Part shown: piece after piece, positions 8,512-16,275 of the stretch
Layout of the letters: the number at the start of each line of letters is the position of its first letter
How positions within the stretch are numbered: position 1 is the first letter of the stretch
Source of the DNA: Acidobacteriaceae bacterium
GTDB lineage: Bacteria; Acidobacteriota; Terriglobia; Terriglobales; Acidobacteriaceae
Direction of reading: 5' to 3'
Assembly (NCBI GenBank): GCA_027449545.1
Contig: DAIDLI010000183.1
Coordinates: 1-33,111 of the forward strand
Length of the DNA stretch: 33,111 bases
Notes under the pieces: generated by a model
What the model saw: only the letters and a program-made list of their open reading frames with translations
What the model was told of the DNA's origin: nothing
Database searches by the model: none
Position numbers and translations under genes: made by a program

Positions 8512-10599
8512 TCACACCTTTCTGAAAATTTCTCCGAGCGCCAACGCTGCGGGCTTGGGCTCGCCGTCGTAGTCCAGAAGCGATGCATTGCTCGTGCAGG
8601 GAAAGCAATCGTGGCCCATCCAGACAATGATTCCACCTGAGGCCGGAAAGCGCGCCTGCACCTTGGACAGAGCAAGCACCAGGGCCTCGCTCTGACGCTG
8701 CTGGGTCCAGGCAACAAACTCCTCGAGCGATGCCGGTTCCCTGCCCTTCTCTTCAGCAAACTTGGGCCAATCGATCCACCACGGCTGCCGATTCCACAAG
8801 GGATTGCTGTGGGTTCCAGGTGTCAGGGGCAGGCCGCCGCTGTACTTGCGAATCATAGCGGCCGGGCTTGCCGAGGGCGCGCCCATTTCGGAGTGGAACA
8901 TGGCGTCATCGTGCTCCCACAGCTTACGCCATGCGCCGTTCACCGGTCCGTCGAGGTTCCACGGCCCATGTACGTCCCAGTGCCCGTTTTTGCCGCAACT
9001 CTCGAGCGTGAAGCCACCGATGGGCCCATACGGGCTGGTCGGCAAAAACGAACGTCCCGGATCGTTCTGCCGCACCACCTCGGCCAGACGCACAATCATC
9101 GGCTGCTGCGCGATAGTCAACGTGGGGGCCGCGCTCACATGGCCGGCCAGATTGTCCTCCAACTCATTGCCGCCGCACCATGTCGCCAGGCAGGCACGAT
9201 GCTGCAACCGCCCGATGTAGGATTCGGCAATCTGCGCCATGGCGCGGATCGATTCCTCGTCGCACGGCGGGCAGTTGTCCATGCCCGAGCTCGACATGGG
9301 AAACTCCTGCCACACCAGCAGGCCCTTTTCATCGCAGAGATCGTAGAGCCAATCGCGCTCGGGGAAACCGCCGCCCCATACGCGCAATACGTTGACTCCA
9401 ATTGAGCGATAGACGCCCATGCGCTTGCGATAGTCTTCTTCGCGCAGGTCAGCAAAGTTGGGGCGGATGGGCGTCCAGTTCACGCCGAAGAGAAACACCG
9501 CCTTCCCGTTCACCGTGCAGAGGTACGGATGAGCATTCTCCGGGGCGCCCTCGGTGCGCTTCCATTCGATGTGGCGGAAGCCCACGCGCAGTTGCTTCGC
9601 ATCGAGCAGCTTGCCCTCGCTGTCCACGAGCCGTACCTCCAGCGAGTACAGCTTTTGCAGGCCCATTCCGTTGGGCCACCACAGCTCGACGGGCAGCTTG
9701 TCCCATGCGATTTCAGACGGATCGCCGCCGATTGCGACCTCCTGCTCGCGCACTACGCGATCCCCGTCGCTGAGCACCACGCGAAGGTTCTTTCCACCCT
9801 TCGCCACAATGCGCATGCGCAGATTGCCGAGCGTGGAGCCGGGCGCCACGTCGGCCACGCACTGAACGCTCTCGAGCTCGGCCTCGTGAACCGCTTCCAG
9901 TGTGACCGCATCCCAGATGCCCGTTTGCACCACGCGCACGGTCCAATCCCAGGTGTAGTTGAAGCGCGGCTTCCATTGTTTCATCCTGGAGGTATAGCCG
10001 AACTGCCCCAGCCAGCGCGGCGGCGGCTGAAACCAGATCTGTAGCAGGTTTCCGGAGGGTTTGAGGAACGGCTTCAGATCCACGACGCAGGGCACAAAGC
10101 TATTGGCGAACTCGCACACCTTTTGACCGTTGATCAGCACCTGGCCGGAGTAGTCGAGGCCCGCACAGCGCAGGCGCAACTGCTTGCCTTCGCGCAGCCA
10201 CTCATCGGGGAGGTGCGCCTGGTAAATCCAGTCGCGGTTTTCAACCCATTCAGCTTCCCGATAGTTGAGACCGATATTCCAGTCGCGCAGAATTCCGGCA
10301 TTGAGCAGGGCCTGCTGTACCGAGCCGGGCACCGGAGCGTCAATCGGCCCGACCTCGGCTTCTTCGGCTTTCACGCCGTTCAAATCGCTAATCTTGTCAA
10401 AGCTCCACAGGTACGGAATGAATCCGGAGAGCTGCCATTTGAGCGTGCTCAGATCGTAGGCGGTTTTGGATCCTGGAGAAACCTCGGCATTTCTCTTGTC
10501 CTTGAGGGCGTTTGCTGCCCCAGGCATGCCCACGGCAATCGCCGTCACACTCGCCATCTGCAAAAAGTCGCGTCGCGTTACATCATCCAAGATTGACAT
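8512..10599 (-). CDS. GH2 beta-mannosidase-like enzyme, Tat-exported
   Basis: 695 residues from the ATG at 10599, chosen because AGGACGA precedes it and it places the Tat motif TRRDFLQ at residues 8-14, followed by a short hydrophobic stretch to GAANA. A GTG at 10650 has no Shine-Dalgarno. The domains follow GH2: an N-terminal jelly-roll sugar-binding domain, Ig-like sandwich(es) and a TIM barrel from about residue 365 (FGVNWTPIRP). The acid/base is Glu479 in WCGGNEL and the nucleophile is probably Glu571 in FHSEMGAPS. RVWGGGFPERDWLYDLCDEKGLLVWQEF is a pattern typical of beta-mannosidases and endo-beta-mannosidases rather than LacZ. Expected action is hydrolysis of beta-mannosides in the periplasm; the substrate is inferred from family resemblance only. 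Confidence 0.85.
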   Translation of the reverse strand: MSILDDVTRRDFLQMASVTAIAVGMPGAANALKDKRNAEVSPGSKTAYDLSTLKWQLSGFIPYLWSFDKISDLNGVKAEEAEVGPIDAPVPGSVQQALLNAGILRDWNIGLNYREAEWVENRDWIYQAHLPDEWLREGKQLRLRCAGLDYSGQVLINGQKVCEFANSFVPCVVDLKPFLKPSGNLLQIWFQPPPRWLGQFGYTSRMKQWKPRFNYTWDWTVRVVQTGIWDAVTLEAVHEAELESVQCVADVAPGSTLGNLRMRIVAKGGKNLRVVLSDGDRVVREQEVAIGGDPSEIAWDKLPVELWWPNGMGLQKLYSLEVRLVDSEGKLLDAKQLRVGFRHIEWKRTEGAPENAHPYLCTVNGKAVFLFGVNWTPIRPNFADLREEDYRKRMGVYRSIGVNVLRVWGGGFPERDWLYDLCDEKGLLVWQEFPMSSSGMDNCPPCDEESIRAMAQIAESYIGRLQHRACLATWCGGNELEDNLAGHVSAAPTLTIAQQPMIVRLAEVVRQNDPGRSFLPTSPYGPIGGFTLESCGKNGHWDVHGPWNLDGPVNGAWRKLWEHDDAMFHSEMGAPSASPAAMIRKYSGGLPLTPGTHSNPLWNRQPWWIDWPKFAEEKGREPASLEEFVAWTQQRQSEALVLALSKVQARFPASGGIIVWMGHDCFPCTSNASLLDYDGEPKPAALALGEIFRKV

Positions 10600-10723
10600 T
10601 CGTCCTGCCCAGTTCTCTGCTGATACTGCTGTTGGCTGGCGATCGGACACACTAGTCGCTATCGGCGCATCCTTGCCGTTGCGAGCGCCGCGAGGGTGCC
10701 ATGATTACCTTGTTTTCAGAAGT

Positions 10724-10768
10724 GAGCTGACCGGCGCCGGCACATCGCGACCCTTTACCGGTCAGCTC
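10724..10768 (-). other. Strong hairpin downstream of the lectin-like lipoprotein gene
   Basis: GAGCTGACCGG (10724-10734) is a perfect reverse complement of CCGGTCAGCTC (10758-10768): an 11-bp stem with a 23-base loop. It lies just after the lipoprotein stop on the minus strand and upstream of GH2. Only a weak TTCT follows, so full termination is doubtful. Partial termination or protection of the upstream mRNA is more likely. Confidence 0.5.
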
Positions 10769-10778
10769 GCAGGCTGCC

Positions 10779-11993
10779 TTACCACACCGTCAGGCTGTAA
10801 TTGTCGTAGTAGACGGAGTTCGATGTGGCGGAAGCGTTGTTGTCGATCTGCTGCTCTACATTGATGGCTTCACCCGACGAATACGATTTTCCAGAGTAGG
10901 AGTTACCCAGCTTCTGGTAGACCGTCACGCCATCGACGACCAGGGTCTCGTACGTGTACATGTGCGCGGCGTAGTTCATGATTCCGTAGAGCTGGAAGTG
11001 GTGCCACTGGTTGGTTTGGGTCAGCAGCGTGCAGGGGTAGGTTGGAACCGTGACGGATCCGCCCTGCGTCGTCCATTGTCCGTGCGCCATATCCCAGAAG
11101 CGCCAGTCGCCGCTAGCCGAGTCGCACTGCATAGACATGAAGTACTCGTAGCTGCCGTCGTAGACATCGGGATCGAACTCGAGCGCCTGGAGGGCGGTGG
11201 TGGCGGAAGGGATGTAGAACCAGACGTCGTCGAGGAAGTTCGACACGGAGGTGCAGCCGGCGGTGGGACACGGAGGCTTCAGATAGCCCAGCGTGTTGAA
11301 GGCCGGCCCCGTCGAAGTCTCCTCCAGCGATGCGCCTGTGAGCGTAGGAGCGTTGGTGGCTGCCTGGGTGATGGTGCTGCTTCCGCTGCCCGCCGAGCCG
11401 GAGCAGGAGCCGTTGCAGATCTGCCATTTCCCGTTGCTGCCAGTCGCCGATTGCAGGTTGCTGTAGACCGTGGCGCTGGAGGGAGGCGTGGGCAGCGGCG
11501 AAGCCACTACGTTGACCGTTACCGCAGTCGATTTGGGCGTGTAGCCCTCTTTGGCGCCCGGCCATACATTCACTGCGATCAGGTGTGATCCGGGCGTAAG
11601 GCCAGTAATCAGGCCCACCCAGTTCTCCGTCGAGGTGTAGGCGTTGGGGGCGGGGGTGGTTACCCCGTTGGGGTCCACCTGATTCCCGTCGACGTAAACG
11701 TGAAACCCGTTGATGGTGTCGGGGGCTGTGGCCATCACCGCAAGAGGCACATCGCCGTCGTAGGTTGCGCCGTCGACCGGGAGGTTCAGGCACACTTGGA
11801 AGGTCGTGCCATCCCCGCATTGCGTGGTTCCGCCGCCACTGGTAATGGTGGCATTGCTGGTTCCGCCGCCGGTACTGGCGGCCGGTCCCGAACCGGTCAG
11901 CGCCACCGGGTAGCCTTTGCCGTTGCATGCGGCCAAGCCCATGAGAAGCAAGCTCGTCATCGCGAGCGTCGCGCCTGTCTTGATACTCATCAT
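10779..11993 (-). CDS. Lipoprotein with Ig-like and lectin-like domains, putative glycan-binding
   Basis: 404 residues. The ATG at 11993 follows a strong AGGAGG by 6 bases and gives a clear lipoprotein signal (LAAC, Cys23). A Ser/Thr/Gly-rich linker follows. Then comes an Ig-like module (LNLPVDGATYDGDVPLAVMATAPDTI), a pattern seen in bacterial Ig repeats with a PGSHLIAVNVWP strand. The last 200 residues form a beta-rich domain (LDDVWFYIPSA, ALEFDPDVYDG, WHHFQLYGIM, YYDNYSLTVW) that looks like a concanavalin A-like sandwich. No catalytic motif was recognised. It directly follows the TonB receptor gene, so it is plausibly a surface glycan-binding protein playing the part that SusD/SusE play in Bacteroidetes. 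This role is inference. Confidence 0.65.
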   Translation of the reverse strand: MMSIKTGATLAMTSLLLMGLAACNGKGYPVALTGSGPAASTGGGTSNATITSGGGTTQCGDGTTFQVCLNLPVDGATYDGDVPLAVMATAPDTINGFHVYVDGNQVDPNGVTTPAPNAYTSTENWVGLITGLTPGSHLIAVNVWPGAKEGYTPKSTAVTVNVVASPLPTPPSSATVYSNLQSATGSNGKWQICNGSCSGSAGSGSSTITQAATNAPTLTGASLEETSTGPAFNTLGYLKPPCPTAGCTSVSNFLDDVWFYIPSATTALQALEFDPDVYDGSYEYFMSMQCDSASGDWRFWDMAHGQWTTQGGSVTVPTYPCTLLTQTNQWHHFQLYGIMNYAAHMYTYETLVVDGVTVYQKLGNSYSGKSYSSGEAINVEQQIDNNASATSNSVYYDNYSLTVW

Positions 11994-12090
11994 TCGAATC
12001 CTCCTGCAAGCTGCCGCTCTCCTGCGGCGCTTTCGCGGTCGCGCTCCGCAGTGACGCGGCGCTTCCGCCTGGCAATCCTGGGAACCGGCA

Positions 12091-12126
12091 GGTGGACGCA
12101 AACTCAGCAACAGTCTGCGTCCCACC
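12091..12126 (-). other. Hairpin between TonB receptor 1 and the lectin-like lipoprotein gene
   Basis: GGTGGACGCA (12091-12100) pairs with TGCGTCCCACC (12116-12126) with a single bulged base and a 15-base loop. It lies just after the receptor stop on the minus strand and has no T-run. It may set the ratio between receptor mRNA and the downstream genes by partial termination or protection of the 3' end. Confidence 0.45.
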
Positions 12127-12140
12127 CGTCCGGAGGTGCG

Positions 12141-15100
12141 CTAGAAATCAATCCGCAGTGTGGCCTGCCCCTGACGCTGCCCGCCGCCGGGGTGCGGACT
12201 GGTGACCCGCCCGTAGGCTCCGTCGTTGATGTTCATGTCGACGGCCCACGGGATGTACCAGCGGTTCAGCGGATTGAAGTAGTCAACCCGGAAGATGACC
12301 TTGGCCCGCTCCGTCGCCGAGAACTCCTTCATCATGCCTACCTGCTCGTTCGCGTAGACGGGATCGCGGAATTCCCCATAACTGGCCTTTGAGGTTCCAG
12401 GAATGAACTGCCACTGCGGTGAGTTGATTGAAAAGCCCGCCGCTACCGCGGGATCCATGAACGCTCCGTTGTTCTGGATGATCGTGGGAGCCGCTGCCGC
12501 ACTGGCGCCCGCCTCCACCCACTTCTTGATGGTGTGGGTGTAGTTGCCATTCAGCTTGATGGGTGTGGTTGCAATGCGGCTGGCCATGTTGCCATTGCCG
12601 AAGGGATTGCCATACGCGCTCACGCCGTGTGGCGAGCCGCTGCCGTAGTAGAGTCCCCAGCTCAGCTTCCAGCCGCCGATCAACTCGCCGGTCAGGTGCT
12701 GATTGTTGAACCAGCGCCTCCCAAGGCCGACCGGCAAATCGTACGTGCCGGCGATATTGGTCAGCCACACCGGACCGGTGGGAGCGAAGGCTGTCGACGG
12801 GTTATAAGGATCGACCGCTTTGCCGGTCGCGCCTTCCCATCCCTCCAGATCGCCGGCATTGGTGATCTCGCGCTGCAAAGTGAAGGCCGACAGCAACGAA
12901 AGGCCGCCCGAGTAGCGCTTGTCGATCTCCGTCTGCCAGGCGTTGTAGCTCATCTCGCCGAAGCTTTCGTAGTTGTTGTAGATGCCGGTGTACTGCGGGA
13001 AGGGCTTCAGCGCCTGGGCAACCGTGGCGCTCGATCCCATGAGCTGCGCGAAGTTTGCGAATGGCGCGGAGATGCCAGCATTGAGGGCGGCTTGCGACGT
13101 GATACCGTCCTTCAGCATATTGCCGTAATGCTGGGGCGTTCCCTCCGGGAGCAGGTTCATATCCTGCGGCGTGCTCGCCATGTGAACGCCGCGCTGGCCG
13201 ATGTAACTGGAACGGATGAACCAGTTGTGCGGCAGGGTGCGCTGGATGCCGAAGTTCCACAGGAAATAGTAGGGATTGCGACCCGCCACTTCGGGATCGA
13301 AGTAGCCGACGCTCTGACCGGCCAGGGCCGTGTTCTTGAAGGGCGCCGGCGGCGGGAAGTTCAGCTTGGCGGTATCCCAGTTGCCGAACCCGGGCACGTT
13401 GGTTCCGGTGCCGTTGATGTAGTTCGCGACACCAAACGCGTTTCCGTCGTTGTTATAGCCCAGCGAGTTTTCGAAGCTGTTGGTCTGCTGCCAGAGCACC
13501 GAGGCTCCGCCGCCGATCACGGTCTGGTGGTTGACTGCGTAAGAGAAGCCGAAGCGAGGTCCCACTTCGCCCCAGTGGATGGCGGCGCGGTTGAAACCGG
13601 CGCAGTCGGTGGTGCACATGCCATAGTGCGTCAGCACGCCCGGCTGCCCGCTGGCCGCCGCATTGGCCACCAGCAAGGACTTGGGAGTGACGAAATCCTC
13701 TTTGCCGTTGTTGGTCGACAGCGGTACCTGGATATCCCAGCGCAGCCCATAGTTCAGGGTCAGCTTGGGCGTGTACTTGAAGGCGTCCTGAATGTAGAAG
13801 CCCCAGGAAGAGTACTTGATGTTGGTCGAGGGAGAGTAGGAGAGGCCTGCATTATCGGCTTCGCCAATCATGAAGCTGGCGAACGGGCTGCCTGCATACG
13901 GATTCAGACTTGGACCGCTGGCGCCGTTCACATAGTTGTCGGTGGTAGCGCCCAGAAAGGCGAACGTTCCGGCGCAGTTGCCGCAGTTGAAGCCATACTG
14001 CATGTACATCATGCCCTGGCCGCCGAAAGTGAAGTTGTGCCGGGCCTTCGTCCAGTCCAGATCGGCATGGTAGGCGTAGTAGGGCCGCTTGAGATCCCAG
14101 CCCAGGATGCCCGAGCCCTTGCCGAAGTTCTGCGGCTGATCGATGCCGCTGAAGGTAATGGTCGGGAAGCCGGTGGCCGGCGCACCTGTGAAGTTCTGCG
14201 CAGGGATGGTCATGCTCGATTCCAGTCCCTTGCGGACATAGTTGTAGTCGAAGGGGATCGAGGCTCCGGCCGTGAAGATCAGCGAGGGATGAATCGCCCA
14301 AACATAGTTTCCATACACAAAGCCACTGGGCCAATCCTGCTCGAGCAGATCGCTCAGCGGATTGGTGCTGCCTGGGCCGCCGAAGATCGGCGCTCCGTTA
14401 TAGGCGGCGATCTGCGGGCTGGGTGACTGCGTGATGGCCACATTCATGCTCTTGGTGTCGCTGAAGTGCTCGTCGAGCGAGAGCCCCCAGCGGTGCGTGC
14501 TCTGGTGAATCGGAACGTTGTAGTAGTAGTTGTCCTGTAGGTTGCCGGGACCTTTGCCGGTGGTGTTGGGGTCAGGCAGGTACTTGATCAGCGCCAGCGC
14601 CGTCGCGCTCATGTCGCTCTGGCAGATCACGTTTGCATTGCCATCGCACGAAAACTGGGTGGGGTTGTTGGGATCGCCGCCCAGAGCGGGGATGGTGTTG
14701 TAGATCGGCGCCTGCACCACATTGGCGTTGGCGTCGTAGGTCATCAAGCCACTGAAATCGCCCTGCTTCATGGCCTTGGTGGGCACCGTCGTGTATCCGG
14801 AGGATTGGCCGCCGGTGGCCTGGTTGTTCTGCGTAAATCCTTCCCAGGAGAAGAAGAAGAAGGTCTTGTCGTGCCCGTTGTAGACCTTGGGGATCCAGAC
14901 CGGCCCGCCCACCGAGAAGCCGTAATCGTTCTCGTGATCGGGTGGCACCGGGAGCGGCGCCGGATTGAACGGCCCGCGCGAGTCGAAGAAATTGTTGCGA
15001 TTGATCTCAAACGCGCTGCCGTGCAGCTCGTTTGTCCCGAACTTGGTCTGGAAATCCACCGCGCCGATCGCCCAGCCGTCCTGCGCGTCCATGGAGGTGG

Positions 15101-15815
15101 TATCCACGTGGACTTCGTTCACGAAGTCGTAGGGCGGGGTCATAGTGGCGTTGGAGTTCTGCGGCAGGCCGTTGAAGTAATTGAACTCGGCGCCGTTGGG
15201 GGAACCGCCGATCCAACCGTACCCGTAGTTGTCGAACCGGACGCCGGGGATGTTGCTCAAGGCCACGGTCCGGATATCGCGCATGCCGCCATTCACCTTC
15301 AGCGGCATATCGTTGAGGATCTGCGGCTCGATGGTGGTGCCGATGTCCGGCGTCTGGGTCAACAGCGGCGTGGCCGCGGCACTGACCTCGACCGTTGCCG
15401 AGGCTGAGCCCGGCTTCAGGCTCGCCATCAGCGCGGCGGTCGCTCCAATATCGACGCGAAAGTCTTTCTGCACAAACCGCTCGAACCCGGTCGCTTGGAC
15501 GGTAATCACGTAGCTCCCCGGAATCACGTTCACCAGCAGGAAGGTTCCTGCCGATCCGGTCGTCGATGTATAGGTGACCCCAGAGCTGGGCATCACCACC
15601 ACGACCTTGGCCCCGGGGATCACCGCACCCGTGGTGTCGGTAATCGTGCCGTTGATGCCGCCTAATTGCTGAGCATGGAGATGTTGAAATGCCGGGGCCG
15701 CCAGCAGAAAGAGCAGCACCCACAGCCAAGCGCCAGACCACTTCCGCAGCGGTTCGAGCTCGGCACTTTTGCCTGATTGTTTCCTAAACCACGTCACTTG
15801 CAGCCTCCAAAGCAT
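12141..15815 (-). CDS. Oar-like TonB-dependent receptor 1 with carboxypeptidase-regulatory-like domain
   Basis: 1224 residues from ATG 15815. The frame stays open to 15989, but that extension starts with GTG, is Ser/Arg-rich and precedes the signal segment, so it is left out. A hydrophobic segment (WLWVLLFLLAAPAF) ending near HAQ serves as signal peptide, although its n-region is long (about 27 residues). Residues 53-143 form the CarboxypepD_reg-like/Oar N-terminal domain (INGTITDTTGAVIPGAKV, GTFLLVNVIPGSYVITVQATGFE). A TonB plug follows (VEVSAAATPLLTQTPDIGTTI, PGVRFDNYGYGWIGGSPNG), then a long beta-barrel ending in LRIDF with a terminal Phe, as expected for BamA insertion. The protein should import an oligosaccharide or similar ligand across the outer membrane using TonB energy. 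It is the first gene of glycan operon 1 and is divergent from regulator A. Confidence 0.88.
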   Translation of the reverse strand: MLWRLQVTWFRKQSGKSAELEPLRKWSGAWLWVLLFLLAAPAFQHLHAQQLGGINGTITDTTGAVIPGAKVVVVMPSSGVTYTSTTGSAGTFLLVNVIPGSYVITVQATGFERFVQKDFRVDIGATAALMASLKPGSASATVEVSAAATPLLTQTPDIGTTIEPQILNDMPLKVNGGMRDIRTVALSNIPGVRFDNYGYGWIGGSPNGAEFNYFNGLPQNSNATMTPPYDFVNEVHVDTTSMDAQDGWAIGAVDFQTKFGTNELHGSAFEINRNNFFDSRGPFNPAPLPVPPDHENDYGFSVGGPVWIPKVYNGHDKTFFFFSWEGFTQNNQATGGQSSGYTTVPTKAMKQGDFSGLMTYDANANVVQAPIYNTIPALGGDPNNPTQFSCDGNANVICQSDMSATALALIKYLPDPNTTGKGPGNLQDNYYYNVPIHQSTHRWGLSLDEHFSDTKSMNVAITQSPSPQIAAYNGAPIFGGPGSTNPLSDLLEQDWPSGFVYGNYVWAIHPSLIFTAGASIPFDYNYVRKGLESSMTIPAQNFTGAPATGFPTITFSGIDQPQNFGKGSGILGWDLKRPYYAYHADLDWTKARHNFTFGGQGMMYMQYGFNCGNCAGTFAFLGATTDNYVNGASGPSLNPYAGSPFASFMIGEADNAGLSYSPSTNIKYSSWGFYIQDAFKYTPKLTLNYGLRWDIQVPLSTNNGKEDFVTPKSLLVANAAASGQPGVLTHYGMCTTDCAGFNRAAIHWGEVGPRFGFSYAVNHQTVIGGGASVLWQQTNSFENSLGYNNDGNAFGVANYINGTGTNVPGFGNWDTAKLNFPPPAPFKNTALAGQSVGYFDPEVAGRNPYYFLWNFGIQRTLPHNWFIRSSYIGQRGVHMASTPQDMNLLPEGTPQHYGNMLKDGITSQAALNAGISAPFANFAQLMGSSATVAQALKPFPQYTGIYNNYESFGEMSYNAWQTEIDKRYSGGLSLLSAFTLQREITNAGDLEGWEGATGKAVDPYNPSTAFAPTGPVWLTNIAGTYDLPVGLGRRWFNNQHLTGELIGGWKLSWGLYYGSGSPHGVSAYGNPFGNGNMASRIATTPIKLNGNYTHTIKKWVEAGASAAAAPTIIQNNGAFMDPAVAAGFSINSPQWQFIPGTSKASYGEFRDPVYANEQVGMMKEFSATERAKVIFRVDYFNPLNRWYIPWAVDMNINDGAYGRVTSPHPGGGQRQGQATLRIDF

Positions 15816-15969
15816 TCGGAGAGATCTCCGCGCAGACAGCGCCCACTTTCGGCTTGGGGAATCTGACGAACGACTTGCCTGGTCGCCGGAAACCCTTGCG
15901 TCTGAGGAATCTTGAGCGAGTCTCGAAGATAACCGTCTCGCCGCCAAGGGCTTAGCGCTGAGAAAACTC

Positions 15970-15990
15970 GGTGAAATCTTGGTTTTCACC
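15970..15990. repeat. Inverted repeat GGTGAAA-N7-TTTCACC
   Basis: Two 7-bp arms (15970-15976 and 15984-15990) are perfect reverse complements separated by TCTTGGT. The element lies upstream of receptor 1. It could be a protein-binding site or, if transcribed, a hairpin in the receptor leader. Confidence 0.45.
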
Positions 15991-16040
15991 TTCTCTATTT
16001 AGCTCTAGGTTAGAGATAGTCCCCGCAAATATGAACGGGA

Positions 16041-16056
16041 TGTGATTTAAATCACC
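16041..16056. promoter_or_regulatory. CRP-like operator TGTGATTTAAATCACC
   Basis: The core GTGATTTAAATCAC (16042-16055) is a perfect 14-bp palindrome. With its flanks it matches the CRP consensus TGTGA-N6-TCACA at all but the last position. It lies about 230 bp upstream of the receptor 1 start and about 200 bp upstream of the regulator A promoter. A CRP/FNR-family protein could therefore impose global carbon or redox control on receptor 1. The protein itself is not identified in this window; the cNMP protein at 29916-30395 has no HTH. Confidence 0.55.
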
Positions 16057-16078
16057 ACACGACACTCCGAAACCACAC
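16054..16078. repeat. Direct repeat ACCACAC, 18 bp period
   Basis: ACCACAC occurs at 16054-16060 and again at 16072-16078. Winged-helix regulators of the OmpR/ToxR type often bind direct repeats, so this is a candidate site for regulator A. Seven-base repeats can arise by chance, so confidence is low. Confidence 0.3.
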
Positions 16079-16257
16079 AATCTTTTTGTCGAATCTGCTG
16101 GTTATCGTGAGCGCATACGGCCGATCGTCTTCGGAGCTCCGATACGTGTCTATCAGCGAAGCTGCGGTGGCAAGACAGATTGGCCGAAGACCGCGTTCCG
16201 CATCGTGACACGGCATCCTTCCAAGCCACGCGAATGCAGGAGGTGAAGTGGGATGTA

Positions 16258-16263
16258 TATAAT
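16258..16263 (+). promoter_or_regulatory. -10 box of regulator A (TATAAT)
   Basis: A perfect TATAAT ends 12 bases before the chosen ATG at 16276. No good -35 is visible at 16-18 bp upstream. Transcription would begin near 16270, giving a leader of about 6 bases without Shine-Dalgarno: a leaderless or near-leaderless mRNA. Confidence 0.5.
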
Positions 16264-16275
16264 TGTCTTTCCGGT

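Larger units (their letters stand above)
15816..16275. promoter_or_regulatory. Divergent control region between TonB receptor 1 and regulator A
   Basis: These 460 bp hold no credible gene. The composition becomes AT-richer between about 15965 and 16100 than in the flanking genes. Visible elements are a 7-bp inverted repeat with a 7-base spacer (GGTGAAA 15970-15976 / TTTCACC 15984-15990), a short inverted repeat CTCTA/TAGAG (16003-16007/16011-16015), a CRP-like palindrome (16041-16056), a direct repeat ACCACAC (16054 and 16072) and the regulator A -10 box (16258). A convincing -35/-10 for the receptor on the minus strand was not found; TATCTC at 16013-16018 is the best but weak candidate. The receptor leader would be long, roughly 150-200 bases. 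Confidence 0.55.

Noticed and set aside
8466..8759. N-terminal extension of the GH71-like lipoprotein into the GH2 gene
   Set aside because: Arg-rich sequence overlapping GH2 in another frame; the lipoprotein signal and GAGGAAG point to 8465.
12534..14426. 630-codon open frame on the plus strand opposite TonB receptor 1
   Set aside because: It is antisense to a clear receptor gene, shows no domain, and its composition (Val, Arg, Gly, His rich) is typical of shadow frames in GC-rich DNA.
15816..15989. N-terminal extension of TonB receptor 1 to a GTG
   Set aside because: It would put 58 Ser/Arg-rich residues before the signal segment and starts inside an inverted repeat; the ATG at 15815 is preferred, though its Shine-Dalgarno is also not ideal.
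15816..16275. A small gene in the divergent control region
   Set aside because: Short minus-strand frames there (for example 16047-16379) lack start signals and protein-like composition and overlap regulator A.
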